Shown here: piece after piece, positions 16,033 to 24,315 of the stretch
Layout of the letters: each line of letters begins with the position of its first letter
How positions within the stretch are numbered: the first letter of the stretch is position 1
Source of the DNA: Microbacterium testaceum StLB037
GTDB lineage: Bacteria; Actinomycetota; Actinomycetes; Actinomycetales; Microbacteriaceae
NCBI RefSeq assembly: GCF_000202635.1
Contig: NC_015125.1
Coordinates: forward strand, 3,596,001 to 3,660,000
Length of the DNA: 64,000 nucleotides
Direction of reading: 5' to 3'
Made by a program: the position numbers and the translations under genes
The notes under the pieces: generated by a model
The model's input: the letters and a program-made list of their open reading frames with translations, nothing else
What the model was told of the DNA's origin: nothing
Databases searched by the model: none

Positions 16033-18599
16033 CAGTCCTCCTGGGGTGCGAACACGATGTCGGTGACGGCGGTGGTCTCGCCCTCGGCGAAGGCGATCGT
16101 CTCGATACGTCCCACCGCGCGCAGGTCGCCCTCCGCGAGGCGCAGCGCCTCGACGTGCGGTCCCGAGACCGTGAGCGAGGTCACCGGCGTCTTCTGCGAG
16201 GCCTTGGCCTCGGTCTTGGCGCGACGGATGCCGATGAGCGCGGCGCTCACGGCGGTGAGCACGGCCGGGTCACCCTCGATGCCGAGCGGCTCGGGCCAGG
16301 CGGCAGTGTGCACCGAGCCCTCCTCGAACCACGACCACACCTCTTCGGAGGCGAACGACAGCACGGGGGCGAACAGCCGCACGAGCGTCGACAGGGCCGT
16401 GCGCAGCGCGAGGGCCGCGGAGGCCTGACCGACGTCGGTCTGATCGTACGCGCGCTCCTTGACGAGCTCGAGGTAGTCGTCGCAGAACGTCCAGAAGAAC
16501 GACTCGGTGATCTCCAGCGCGCGGGCGTGGTCGTAGGCCTCGAAGGCCGCGGTGGCATCGCGCACCACGGCATCCAGGGTCGCGAGCATCGACGCGTCGA
16601 GAGCGTGCGTGACCTCGGCGCCCTCGGGCACGGGGAACGACAGCACGAACTTCGCCGCGTTGAGCAGCTTGATCGCGAGACGGCGACCGATCTTGACCTG
16701 CGTCGGGTTCTGCGGGTCGAACGCCGCGTCGGTGCCCAGGCGGCTCGACGCCGACCAATACCGCACCGCGTCGGAGCCGTGCTGCTGGAGGATGTCGGCG
16801 GGCGTCACCACGTTGCCCTTCGACTTCGACATCTTCTTGCGGTCGGGGTCGACGATGAAGCCCGAGATGGCGGCATCCGACCAGGGGCTCCGGTCGTCTT
16901 CGAGAGCGCTCCGCAGCATCGTCGAGAAGAGCCAGGTGCGGATGATGTCCTGACCCTGGGGGCGCAGGTCGAACGGCGACACGAGGTTCCACAGCTCCTC
17001 GTCGCGCTGCCAGCCACCGGCGAGCTGCGGGGTGAGCGAGGACGTCGCCCAGGTGTCGAGGATGTCGCGCTCGGCGTCGAAGCCGCCGGCGACACCGCGC
17101 TGGTCTTCGGTGTAGCCCGGGGGCACGTCGGTCGTCGGGTCGACGGGAAGAGAGGCGAGGTCGGGCGTCAGCACGCGGGAGTAGTCGCGCTCCCCGTTCT
17201 CGTCGAGGCCGTACCAGACCGGGATCGGCACGCCGAAGAAGCGCTGACGCGACACGAGCCAGTCGCCGGTCAGACCGCTGGTCCAGTTCTCGAAGCGCAC
17301 GCGCATGAAATCCGGATGCCACGACATCTCGCGACCGAGCGAGATCAGGCGCTCGCGCAGTTCGGCATCCCGCGCGCCGTTGCGGATGTACCACTGGCGC
17401 GTCGACACGATCTCGAGCGGCCGGTCGCCCTTCTCGAAGAACTTCACCGGGTGCGTGAAGGGCTTGGGGGCGCCCTCCATGTCGCCGGACTCCTGCAGGA
17501 GCTCGACGATGCGCTTCTTGGCGCTGAACACCGTCTTGCCCGCGAGTTCCGCGTACGCGGCCTTCGCGGCATCCGTCACGATCACGTCGGGGGCCTCGGC
17601 GACGATGCGACCGTCCTTGCCGATGATCGTGCGGTTGGGGAGGTCGAGCTCGCGCCACCAGATGATGTCGGTCACGTCGCCGAAGGTGCAGATCATGGCG
17701 ATACCCGACCCCTTGTCCTTCTGCGCGAGGGGGTGGGCGAGCACCGGCACCTCGACGTCGAACAGCGGGGTGCGCACCGTCGTGCCGAACAGCGGCTGGT
17801 AGCGCTCGTCGTCGGGGTTGGCCACCAGGGCCACGCACGCCGGCAGCAGCTCGGGGCGGGTCGTCTCGATGAACACGTCGCCCGAGCCATCGGTCTTCGC
17901 GAAGCCGACGCGGTGGTAGGCGGCGGGCTGGTCGCGGTCTTCGAGCTCGGCCTGGGCGATCGCGGAGCGGAAGTCCACGTCCCACAGCGTCGGCGCCAGA
18001 GCCTGGTACGCCTCGCCGCGCTCGATGTTGCGCAGGAACGCCAGCTGGCTCGTGCGGATCGAGTCGTCGGAGATCGTGCGGTAGGTCTGGGTCCAGTCGA
18101 CGCTGAGGCCGAGCTCGCGGAAGAGCTCCTCGAACTGCTTCTCGTCTTCGATCGTCAGCTGCTCGCACAGCTCGATGAAGTTGCGGCGGCTGATGGGCAC
18201 CTGGTCGGCGGCCTTGCTGCTCTTGTTGTCGCCGCCCGCGAACGGCGGGGTGAAGTCGGCGTCGTAGGGGAGCGAGGGGTCGCAGCGCACGCCGTAGTAG
18301 TTCTGCACGCGGCGCTCGGTGGGCAGGCCGTTGTCGTCCCAGCCCATGGGGTAGAACACGGTCTTGCCGCGCATGCGCTCGAAGCGAACCTTGACGTCGG
18401 TGTGCGTGAACGAGAACACGTGACCGATGTGGAGGCTTCCGGATGCCGTCGGCGGGGGCGTGTCCACCGAGTAGACGCCCTGACGGCCGACCTCGGCCGC
18501 GCGGAGGCGGTCGAACACGTACGTGCCGCGCTCGTTCCACGCGGCATCCCACTTCTGCTCGAGGCCTTCCAGGGCGGGCTTGTCAGGGATCGTGGCCAT
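16032..18599 (-). CDS. valS: Valyl-tRNA synthetase
   Basis: 855 residues from ATG 18599, with GAGGAG 9 nt upstream; the frame extends further but the extra part is not coding-like. Class I signatures are present: H57-I-G-H60 in the Rossmann domain and K589-M-S-K-S593. The tryptophan-rich editing (CP1) domain lies between. A C-terminal anticodon-binding helical domain and a short tail domain follow. It charges tRNA-Val with valine. No T-box is visible upstream. The following 82-residue gene is co-translated. Confidence 0.98.
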   Translation of the reverse strand: MATIPDKPALEGLEQKWDAAWNERGTYVFDRLRAAEVGRQGVYSVDTPPPTASGSLHIGHVFSFTHTDVKVRFERMRGKTVFYPMGWDDNGLPTERRVQNYYGVRCDPSLPYDADFTPPFAGGDNKSSKAADQVPISRRNFIELCEQLTIEDEKQFEELFRELGLSVDWTQTYRTISDDSIRTSQLAFLRNIERGEAYQALAPTLWDVDFRSAIAQAELEDRDQPAAYHRVGFAKTDGSGDVFIETTRPELLPACVALVANPDDERYQPLFGTTVRTPLFDVEVPVLAHPLAQKDKGSGIAMICTFGDVTDIIWWRELDLPNRTIIGKDGRIVAEAPDVIVTDAAKAAYAELAGKTVFSAKKRIVELLQESGDMEGAPKPFTHPVKFFEKGDRPLEIVSTRQWYIRNGARDAELRERLISLGREMSWHPDFMRVRFENWTSGLTGDWLVSRQRFFGVPIPVWYGLDENGERDYSRVLTPDLASLPVDPTTDVPPGYTEDQRGVAGGFDAERDILDTWATSSLTPQLAGGWQRDEELWNLVSPFDLRPQGQDIIRTWLFSTMLRSALEDDRSPWSDAAISGFIVDPDRKKMSKSKGNVVTPADILQQHGSDAVRYWSASSRLGTDAAFDPQNPTQVKIGRRLAIKLLNAAKFVLSFPVPEGAEVTHALDASMLATLDAVVRDATAAFEAYDHARALEITESFFWTFCDDYLELVKERAYDQTDVGQASAALALRTALSTLVRLFAPVLSFASEEVWSWFEEGSVHTAAWPEPLGIEGDPAVLTAVSAALIGIRRAKTEAKASQKTPVTSLTVSGPHVEALRLAEGDLRAVGRIETIAFAEGETTAVTDIVFAPQED

Positions 18600-18661
18600 G
18601 GGGGTACTCCTCGAGCGATATGGGCGGCACTGTGTGAGCGTGCCTGATGGGTGTGGCATCC

Positions 18662-18667
18662 ATCGTA
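18662..18667 (-). promoter_or_regulatory. -10 box of valS
   Basis: TACGAT on the minus strand, followed directly by GGATGCC (18661-18655), giving a leader of about 56 nt. The same -10/GGATGCC arrangement occurs at 54889 and 63176. Confidence 0.45.
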
Positions 18668-18876
18668 TCGGGCCGGGGTCGTCGTGTCCGGGTTCGCGCG
18701 CGTGCGGGCGGTGTCCGGTGTGTGCACAGAGGCGGTGATGCGCACAAAGTCGGGCGATCGGGGAAGATGCCGACGGAGGTTGCGCGCATCGCGGAGGTTG
18801 CGCGCACGGCGTGGCGCGGCCGCAGTGCACGCGGCGCGGGCCGGCCGACTTTCCGCACCCGGTCCAGGAACGCGGG

Positions 18877-18882
18877 TAGGCT
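18877..18882 (+). promoter_or_regulatory. -10 box of the peptide ABC importer operon
   Basis: TAGGCT, 34 nt before the lipoprotein start. A -35 was not clearly identified. Confidence 0.45.
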
Positions 18883-18916
18883 GGAGGTTCCCCATCGAAA
18901 ACTCCGAGGTTCTTCT

Positions 18917-20530
18917 ATGCCTTCTGTGCGTACGCGCCGTCTCCTCGCTGCGGTCGCCGTCGCCGCGGTCGCCGCTCTTTCCCTCTCGTCGTGTGCCGGT
19001 TCCGACCCCGCGTCCGAGGGAGACGGCGAGCTCGTCTGGGCGATCGAGGGAGCCAACCTCTCGGCCGGGCACATGGACCCGCAGACCAGCCAGCTCGACG
19101 TGTCGGCGATGGTCCAGCGCGCCGTGCTCGACTCGCTCGTGTTCCAGGAGGCGGACGGCTCGTTCTCCCCGTGGCTCGCGAGCTCGTGGGACGTCGAGGA
19201 CAGCGGCGCGTCCTACGTCTTCCACCTGCGCGATGACGTCACGTTCCACGACGGCACCCCCTTCGACGCCGCAGCCGTGAAGGCGAACTTCGACCGCATC
19301 GCCGACCCCGTGACGGCCTCTGCTCAGGCGGCATCCATGCTCGGGGGCGAGCTGTACGCCGGCACCGACGTGGTCGACGAGCACACCGTACGGGTGCGCT
19401 TCTCCGAGCCCTACGCGCCCTTCCTCCAGGCGGCGAGCACGGCGCTTCTCGGCTTCTACTCGCCCGCCGTGCTGTCGTCGAAGTCCGACCAGCTCAAGGC
19501 CGGCGGACCCGACGTGAACGTCGGCACCGGCCCCTTCGAGCTCACCGAGTACACGCCCGACCAGGACATCGTGTACACCCGCAACGACGACTACACCTGG
19601 GGCCCCGACGGCGGCGGCAAGCCGGCGTTCAAGACCCTGCGCGTCGACATCCTCCCCGAGGCGTCGGTGCGCCTCGGCGCCCTGTCGAGCGGCCAGGCCG
19701 ACGTCGTCACGAACCTCCCGCCGAACCTCGTGTCGCAGGTGCCGAGCGACGACACCGTCGAGTCGATCGCGTACCCCGGTCTTCCGTACTCGCTGTTCCT
19801 CAACGAGAAGTACGGGGTCTTCGCCGACCAGAACGTGCGCCAGGCCTTCACCCGCGCGATCGACGTCGACACCGCGGTGCAGGAGATCTTCTTCGGCCAG
19901 TACCCGCGCGCCTGGAGCATCCTCGGCGCCACCACGCCCGGCTACGACGCGAGCCTCGAGAACGCCTGGCCCTTCGACCCGACCGAGGCGAACGCCCTGC
20001 TCGACGCCGCCGGCTGGACAGGTCGGGATGCCGACGGCATCCGCACCAAGGACGGTCAGCGCCTCACCGCACGATGGATCGCCTGGACTCCGGTGCCGGA
20101 TGACCGCGCGGCCCTCGCCAACGCGATCCAGAGCGACCTGAAGGCGGTCGGCTTCGACCTGCAGCGCGAGGTCCTGGAACCCGGCGCCTACAACGAGCAG
20201 TACGGTCCGAAGACCTTCGACGTGACCGATTGGGGCTTCTCGGGCGTCGACCCCGACCTGCTGCGCAGCCACCTCGCCACCGACGGCTTCCAGAACGCGT
20301 CGCAGGTCAGCGACCCCACGCTCGACGCCCTGCTCGAGAAGGGCGCGTCGACGACCGATCAGACCGCGCGCAACGCGATCTACGCGCAGGTGCAGCAGTG
20401 GAATCTCGAGCACGCCGCGATCGTGCCGCTGTACAGCCCCGCGCTGATCAGCGCGGTCACCCCGCGGGTGTCGGGGCTCACCTTCGACCTGTACGGTCGT
20501 CCGCTGTTCGCCACGGCCTCCGTCGGCTGA
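18917..20530 (+). CDS. ABC transporter substrate-binding lipoprotein (SBP family 5)
   Basis: 537 residues; ATG 18917 has CCGAGG about 8 nt upstream. A basic start and hydrophobic core end in the lipobox L-S-S-C, with C26 the lipidated cysteine. The mature part is an SBP_bac_5 protein: the signature region includes F-H-L-R-D-D-V-T-F-H-D-G-T-P-F, followed by D-A-A-A-V-K-A-N-F-D-R-I. This family binds oligopeptides, dipeptides, nickel chelates or related solutes at the outer face of the membrane. It heads a four-gene importer operon. The exact ligand cannot be told from the sequence. Confidence 0.95.
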   Translation: MPSVRTRRLLAAVAVAAVAALSLSSCAGSDPASEGDGELVWAIEGANLSAGHMDPQTSQLDVSAMVQRAVLDSLVFQEADGSFSPWLASSWDVEDSGASYVFHLRDDVTFHDGTPFDAAAVKANFDRIADPVTASAQAASMLGGELYAGTDVVDEHTVRVRFSEPYAPFLQAASTALLGFYSPAVLSSKSDQLKAGGPDVNVGTGPFELTEYTPDQDIVYTRNDDYTWGPDGGGKPAFKTLRVDILPEASVRLGALSSGQADVVTNLPPNLVSQVPSDDTVESIAYPGLPYSLFLNEKYGVFADQNVRQAFTRAIDVDTAVQEIFFGQYPRAWSILGATTPGYDASLENAWPFDPTEANALLDAAGWTGRDADGIRTKDGQRLTARWIAWTPVPDDRAALANAIQSDLKAVGFDLQREVLEPGAYNEQYGPKTFDVTDWGFSGVDPDLLRSHLATDGFQNASQVSDPTLDALLEKGASTTDQTARNAIYAQVQQWNLEHAAIVPLYSPALISAVTPRVSGLTFDLYGRPLFATASVG

Positions 20531-20555
20531 GCCCGTCGCACACCACGGACCCCGG

Positions 20556-21533
20556 ATGCCACGCTCTCGCACGCGCGCGATCCTCTCGCGCATCGGCGGG
20601 CTCGTGGCATCCGTCGTCCTCGTGCTCTGGGGTGCGGCGACGCTCGCGTTCGTCGCGTTCCGGATCATCCCGGGCGACCCGGTCGACGTCATGCTCGGCC
20701 CGCAGGCGCAGGTGAGCGAGGCGGTGAAGGACGGGATCCGCGCGGAGCTCGGGCTCGACCGGCCCGTCCTCGAGCAGTACGGCGCGTTCCTCGGCCGTCT
20801 CGCGCGCGGCGACCTGGGGGAGTCGTATCAGCTGCGGTTGCCGGTGGCGGAGGTCATCGGGCGCCAGCTCGGACCCACGCTGCAGCTCGCGGCGCTCGCG
20901 CTCGTCATCGCGGTGGTGCTGGCGCTGGGATCCGCGCTGCTCGTGCGCGGACGGACGGGCCGGGCGGTGGCATCCGGAATCGAGCTCCTCGTCCTGTCGT
21001 CGCCCGTGTTCTGGACGGGGCTTGTCTTGCTGAGCGTGTTCTCCTTTCAGCTCGGATGGTTCCCTGTGTCGGGGGCGCGCGACCCCTCGGCGATCGTGCT
21101 GCCCGCGGTGACCCTGGCTCTGCCTGTGGCGGCCCTCCTCGCCCAGGTTCTGCGCGACGGCGTGCAGGCGGCCGAGCGGGAGCCGTTCCTCATCACCGTG
21201 CGAGCCCGCGGAGCCTCGCCGCTCCGCGAGAGCGCGCACCACACGCTCCGCCACGCGAGCGTCGGGGCGGTGACGCTCACGGCGTACCTCGTGGGGTCGC
21301 TGCTCGGGGGAGCCGTCCTGGTCGAGACGGTCTTCGCTCGGCCGGGCATCGGCCGCGTGACCCTCACGGCGATCACCGACCGGGATCTTCCCGTGATCAC
21401 CGGGGTGATCCTGCTGAGCGCCCTCGTCTTCGTCGTCGTCAACACGATCGTCGACCTCGTCGTGCCCCTGCTCGATCCCCGTCTGCGCGGCACGACGGAC
21501 GCGGTACACGCCCGAGCGGCGGTGCCGGCGTGA
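20556..21533 (+). CDS. ABC importer permease, DppB/OppB type
   Basis: 325 residues with six hydrophobic segments. The N-terminus carries the DppB-type F-R-I-I-P-G-D-P-V-D and L-G-L-D-R-P-V-L-E-Q-Y segments. The EAA-like cytoplasmic loop reads R-A-R-G-A-S-P-L-R-E. The start ATG 20556 lies 25 nt after the binding-protein stop. It forms the membrane channel together with the next gene, whose GTG start overlaps this stop codon. Confidence 0.95.
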   Translation: MPRSRTRAILSRIGGLVASVVLVLWGAATLAFVAFRIIPGDPVDVMLGPQAQVSEAVKDGIRAELGLDRPVLEQYGAFLGRLARGDLGESYQLRLPVAEVIGRQLGPTLQLAALALVIAVVLALGSALLVRGRTGRAVASGIELLVLSSPVFWTGLVLLSVFSFQLGWFPVSGARDPSAIVLPAVTLALPVAALLAQVLRDGVQAAEREPFLITVRARGASPLRESAHHTLRHASVGAVTLTAYLVGSLLGGAVLVETVFARPGIGRVTLTAITDRDLPVITGVILLSALVFVVVNTIVDLVVPLLDPRLRGTTDAVHARAAVPA

Positions 21534-22342
21534 ACGCGGGACGCGCGGTCGGCCTGTGGATCGCGGGCGGGGTCTTGGCCGTCATCGCCCTGGCGGCCGT
21601 CGCCCCCGGCCTGCTGGCGACGCACGACCCGCTCGTCACCGACGTGCGCGCGGCTCTGCAGCCTCCCAGCGCGGCCCACTGGTTCGGCACGGATCAGAGC
21701 GGCCGCGACGTGTACTCGCGCGTCATCGCCGGCGCGGGGCGATCCGTAGGCATCGGACTCCTGGCCACGACCCTGGCCTTCGTCGTCGGTGTGACCGCCG
21801 GCTCGCTCTCGGCCGTCGCGCCGCGGATCGTGGATGCCGCAGCCATGCGCGTCGTCGACGTGCTGCTGGCGTTCCCGGAGTTCCTCGTCGCCCTCCTCGT
21901 CGTGGCGGTGCTGGGGCCGGGTCCGGTCAACGTCGCGATCGCCGTCACGATCGCCGCCGTTCCCGTGTACGTCCGCCTCGCGCGGGCGCAGACGCGGAGC
22001 CTCGCCGCCGCCGAGCACGTCGAAGCCGCGCGGATCGTCGGTGTGCCCGCCCCGGTCGTGCACGTGCGACACGTGCTTCCGGGCGTCCTCGGGGCGGTGA
22101 GCGTCCTGGCCACGATCGGTATCGGCACGAGCATCCTCGCCGCGGCCGGGCTGAGTTTCCTCGGTCTCGGTCCCACCGAACCGACTCCCGAGTGGGGCCT
22201 GATGCTCTCGGCCGGGCGAAACCTGCTGTTGCAGGCGCCGTGGGTCGCCGTCTTCCCGGGCCTCGCGATCACCGCGACCGTCGTGAGCGTGAGCGTGGTC
22301 GGCCGCATCCTGCGCGCCCGGGCCGAGGAGCGGGGCCCATGA
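21530..22342 (+). CDS. ABC importer permease, DppC/OppC type
   Basis: 270 residues from GTG 21530, overlapping the previous stop (GTGA). Near the N-terminus is H-W-F-G-T-D-Q-S-G-R-D-V-Y-S-R, the diagnostic DppC/OppC motif. Five to six membrane segments follow, and the EAA-like loop is E-A-A-R-I-V-G-V-P. It partners with the DppB-type subunit. Its stop overlaps the ATPase start by 4 bp, so all four importer proteins are probably made in balanced amounts by coupling. Confidence 0.95.
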   Translation: MNAGRAVGLWIAGGVLAVIALAAVAPGLLATHDPLVTDVRAALQPPSAAHWFGTDQSGRDVYSRVIAGAGRSVGIGLLATTLAFVVGVTAGSLSAVAPRIVDAAAMRVVDVLLAFPEFLVALLVVAVLGPGPVNVAIAVTIAAVPVYVRLARAQTRSLAAAEHVEAARIVGVPAPVVHVRHVLPGVLGAVSVLATIGIGTSILAAAGLSFLGLGPTEPTPEWGLMLSAGRNLLLQAPWVAVFPGLAITATVVSVSVVGRILRARAEERGP

Positions 22343-23886
22343 GCGGCCTTCGCGTGCGCGAGCTGCACATCGCAGCGGGTGACGTCGCGCTCGTCCGCGG
22401 CCTCGACCTCGACGTCGCCCCGGGAGAGTGCGTCGCCCTCGTCGGCGAGTCGGGCACCGGCAAGTCCCTCACCGCGACGGCACTCCTCGGCCTCCTGTCG
22501 AGGTCGCTGTCCTGGAGCGCCGGCGCGCTCGAGATCGACGGCGTCGACGCGCGTGATCTCGACGAGCGCGCGTGGCGACGCCTCCGCGGACGGCGCATCG
22601 CCCTCGTCTCCCAGGACGCGCTGGTCTCCCTCGACCCGCTGCGGCGCGTCGGCGCGGAGGTCGCCGAGCCTCTTCGCATCCATCAGCCGTCCGTCCGCGG
22701 TGAGGCCCTGCGGGCCCGGGTGCGGAACGCGCTCGAGCGCGTCGCTCTGCCGGAACCGGATCGACGCGCGCGGCAGTACCCGCACGAGCTCTCCGGCGGC
22801 CTGCGTCAACGCGCCCTCCTGGCCTCGGCCCTGGCCGCCGACCCCGTGATCCTCATCGCCGACGAACCGACGACGGCCCTGGATGCCACGGTGCAGGCGC
22901 GCGTGCTCGATCAACTCCGCGCCATCGCCGACGAGGGTGTCGCCGTCGTGTTCATCAGCCACGATCTCGCGGCGGTGCAGCGCGTCGCCGACCGCGTCAT
23001 CGTGCTGCACGACGGACGCGTCGTCGAGACCGGTGTCACCGCCGACGTCCTGTCCTCTCCGCGCGACCCGCAGACGCGCGCTCTGGTGGCCGCGATACGC
23101 CACGAGCCTTTGCACCGCGCTCCGCGTTTCGACGCGCCGCTGCTGGAGGGAGCGGGACTGCGCAAGAGCTTCGGCGACCGCCGGGCGGTCGACGACGTGG
23201 GTTTCACCGTCCAGAGGGGCCGGACGCTCGCGGTCGTGGGGGAGTCGGGGTCGGGCAAGACGACCCTCGCGCGCATGATCGTCGGCGTCAGCGAAGCGGA
23301 TGCCGGCACCCTCACGTTCGACGGACGCCCCTGGTCGCCGCACGCGGCGCGCGGCGCGGCCCGCCGCCGCGTCCAACTCGTGCAGCAGAACCCCTGGGGC
23401 GCGCTGGATCCGCGGTGGACGGTCGCGCGGACGCTGACCGAGGCGGTCGCCGCGGGCGGGGTGCCGCGGTCCCGGCGCCGCGCCGACGTGGATGCCCTCC
23501 TGCACGAGGTGGGACTGAGTCCGGCCTTCGGTCGGCGTCTGCCCGCGCAGCTCTCGGGCGGACAGCGGCAACGGGTCGCGATCGCCCGCGCGCTGGCGAC
23601 CGACCCCGACCTGCTCGTGCTGGACGAGCCGGTGTCGGCGCTGGATGCGACCGTGCGCGCGCGGATCCTCGACCGTCTGCGCGCCCTCCAGCGCGAGCGC
23701 GAGCTCGCCATGGTGTTCATCACCCACGACCTCGAGGTGGTCACGGGGATCGCCGACGACGTCCTGGTGATGAAGGACGGCCGCGTGGTCGAGGCCGGGG
23801 CGGTGTCGTGCGTGTTCGCCGAGCCTCGGCATCCGTTCACACGAGAGCTGCTCGCCGCATCGACGGCCCCGACCCCGGAACGGTGA
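22339..23886 (+). CDS. Fused double ATPase of the peptide ABC importer (DppD-DppF type)
   Basis: 515 residues carrying two complete ABC domains. Domain 1: Walker A G36-E-S-G-T-G-K-S43, signature L-S-G-G-L, Walker B V-I-L-I-A-D-E-P. Domain 2: Walker A G-E-S-G-S-G-K-T, signature L-S-G-G-Q, Walker B L-L-V-L-D-E-P. In the classical Dpp/Opp systems these are two proteins; here one chain supplies both halves. ATG 22339 overlaps the previous stop. The last 14 codons lie inside a roughly 60-bp tandem duplication that continues past the stop codon. Confidence 0.95.
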   Translation: MSGLRVRELHIAAGDVALVRGLDLDVAPGECVALVGESGTGKSLTATALLGLLSRSLSWSAGALEIDGVDARDLDERAWRRLRGRRIALVSQDALVSLDPLRRVGAEVAEPLRIHQPSVRGEALRARVRNALERVALPEPDRRARQYPHELSGGLRQRALLASALAADPVILIADEPTTALDATVQARVLDQLRAIADEGVAVVFISHDLAAVQRVADRVIVLHDGRVVETGVTADVLSSPRDPQTRALVAAIRHEPLHRAPRFDAPLLEGAGLRKSFGDRRAVDDVGFTVQRGRTLAVVGESGSGKTTLARMIVGVSEADAGTLTFDGRPWSPHAARGAARRRVQLVQQNPWGALDPRWTVARTLTEAVAAGGVPRSRRRADVDALLHEVGLSPAFGRRLPAQLSGGQRQRVAIARALATDPDLLVLDEPVSALDATVRARILDRLRALQRERELAMVFITHDLEVVTGIADDVLVMKDGRVVEAGAVSCVFAEPRHPFTRELLAASTAPTPER

Positions 23887-23967
23887 GTGTCCAAGACACC
23901 CGCGAGCTGCTCGCCGCGTCGCCGGCCTCAACCCGGCGCCGGTTCGGTGAGTGTCCAAAACACCCGG
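23845..23967 (+). repeat. Imperfect tandem duplication spanning the end of the ATPase gene
   Basis: Copy A (23845-23903) and copy B (23904-23967) share GAGCTGCTCGCCGC at one end and CGGTGAGTGTCCAA at the other, with a 5-nt length difference. Copy A contains the stop codon of the ATPase gene; copy B is non-coding. Confidence 0.7.
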
Positions 23968-24013
23968 AGGCGCCCGCGCTGTCGTCCGGGTTTCTTGGAC
24001 ACTCACCGAACCG
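23940..24013. repeat. Long imperfect intergenic inverted repeat (ABC importer / ileS)
   Basis: 29-nt arms (23940-23968 and 23985-24013) carrying CGGTTCGGTGAGTGTCCAA and its reverse complement, with only a few differences in the CAAAACACC/CAAGAAACC part and a 16-nt loop. It may act as the terminator of the importer operon. No T-run follows. Confidence 0.75.
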
Positions 24014-24078
24014 CCGGGGCGGCCGGCGACGCGCGGTGAGGGCGGGCGCGACGCGCCGCAGCGGTTCGCGGGAGCGCG

Positions 24079-24084
24079 TAGACT
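24079..24084 (+). promoter_or_regulatory. -10 box of the ileS T-box transcript
   Basis: TAGACT, predicting a transcript start near 24091 at the beginning of the T-box leader. Confidence 0.45.
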
Positions 24085-24090
24085 AGGGCG

Positions 24091-24315
24091 ATCAGCACCG
24101 ATCCGGCCATCACCGGGGAGCTCGCGGAAGAAACGGGTCACCGCCCGGAGTAGAACCGCGCGGGGCAGGCCCGTCACAGCCGCAGTGAGAGCGGTGTCGG
24201 TCCCTGAGCCTGTCGATGGGGTCCCTGAGCCTGTCGAAGGGTCCGACACAACGCAGGGTGGTACCGCGGTCCCGATGGATCGTCCCGGCGAGGAGACCTC
24301 GACCCGCGGAGAGAC
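24091..24315 (+). promoter_or_regulatory. T-box leader (tRNA-Ile sensing) of ileS
   Basis: The conserved T-box AGGGTGGTACCGCGG lies at 24255-24269. A candidate isoleucine specifier ATC lies at 24109-24111 within GGCCATCACCGGGGAGC, the form seen in actinobacterial ileS leaders with a short Stem I. CCGCGG at 24264-24269 can pair with CCGCGG at 24304-24309, which overlaps the GGAGAG ribosome binding site (24308-24313), so control is probably at translation initiation. This is expected for actinobacteria; uncharged tRNA-Ile would free the site. A stem closed by GTGTCGG/CCGACAC (24194-24200, 24243-24249) has been filled by two REP-like copies. No U-run terminator is seen. Confidence 0.88.
24201..24241 (+). 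repeat. Two tandem REP-like units inside the T-box leader
   Basis: Two copies (24201-24221 and 24222-24241) of the TCCCTGAGCCTGTCGAAGGG-type sequence, a dispersed repeat of many bacterial genomes. They differ at one position plus one extra G. Related copies occur at 29952-29976 and 30079-30091. Confidence 0.85.

Larger units (their letters stand above)
18600..18916. other. 317-bp divergent promoter region between valS and the ABC importer
   Basis: Holds a valS -10 candidate at 18667-18662 and an importer -10 at 18877-18882. It also carries an 18-bp-period direct duplication (GGAGGTTGCGCGCA at 18775 and 18793). No gene is seen. Confidence 0.55.
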
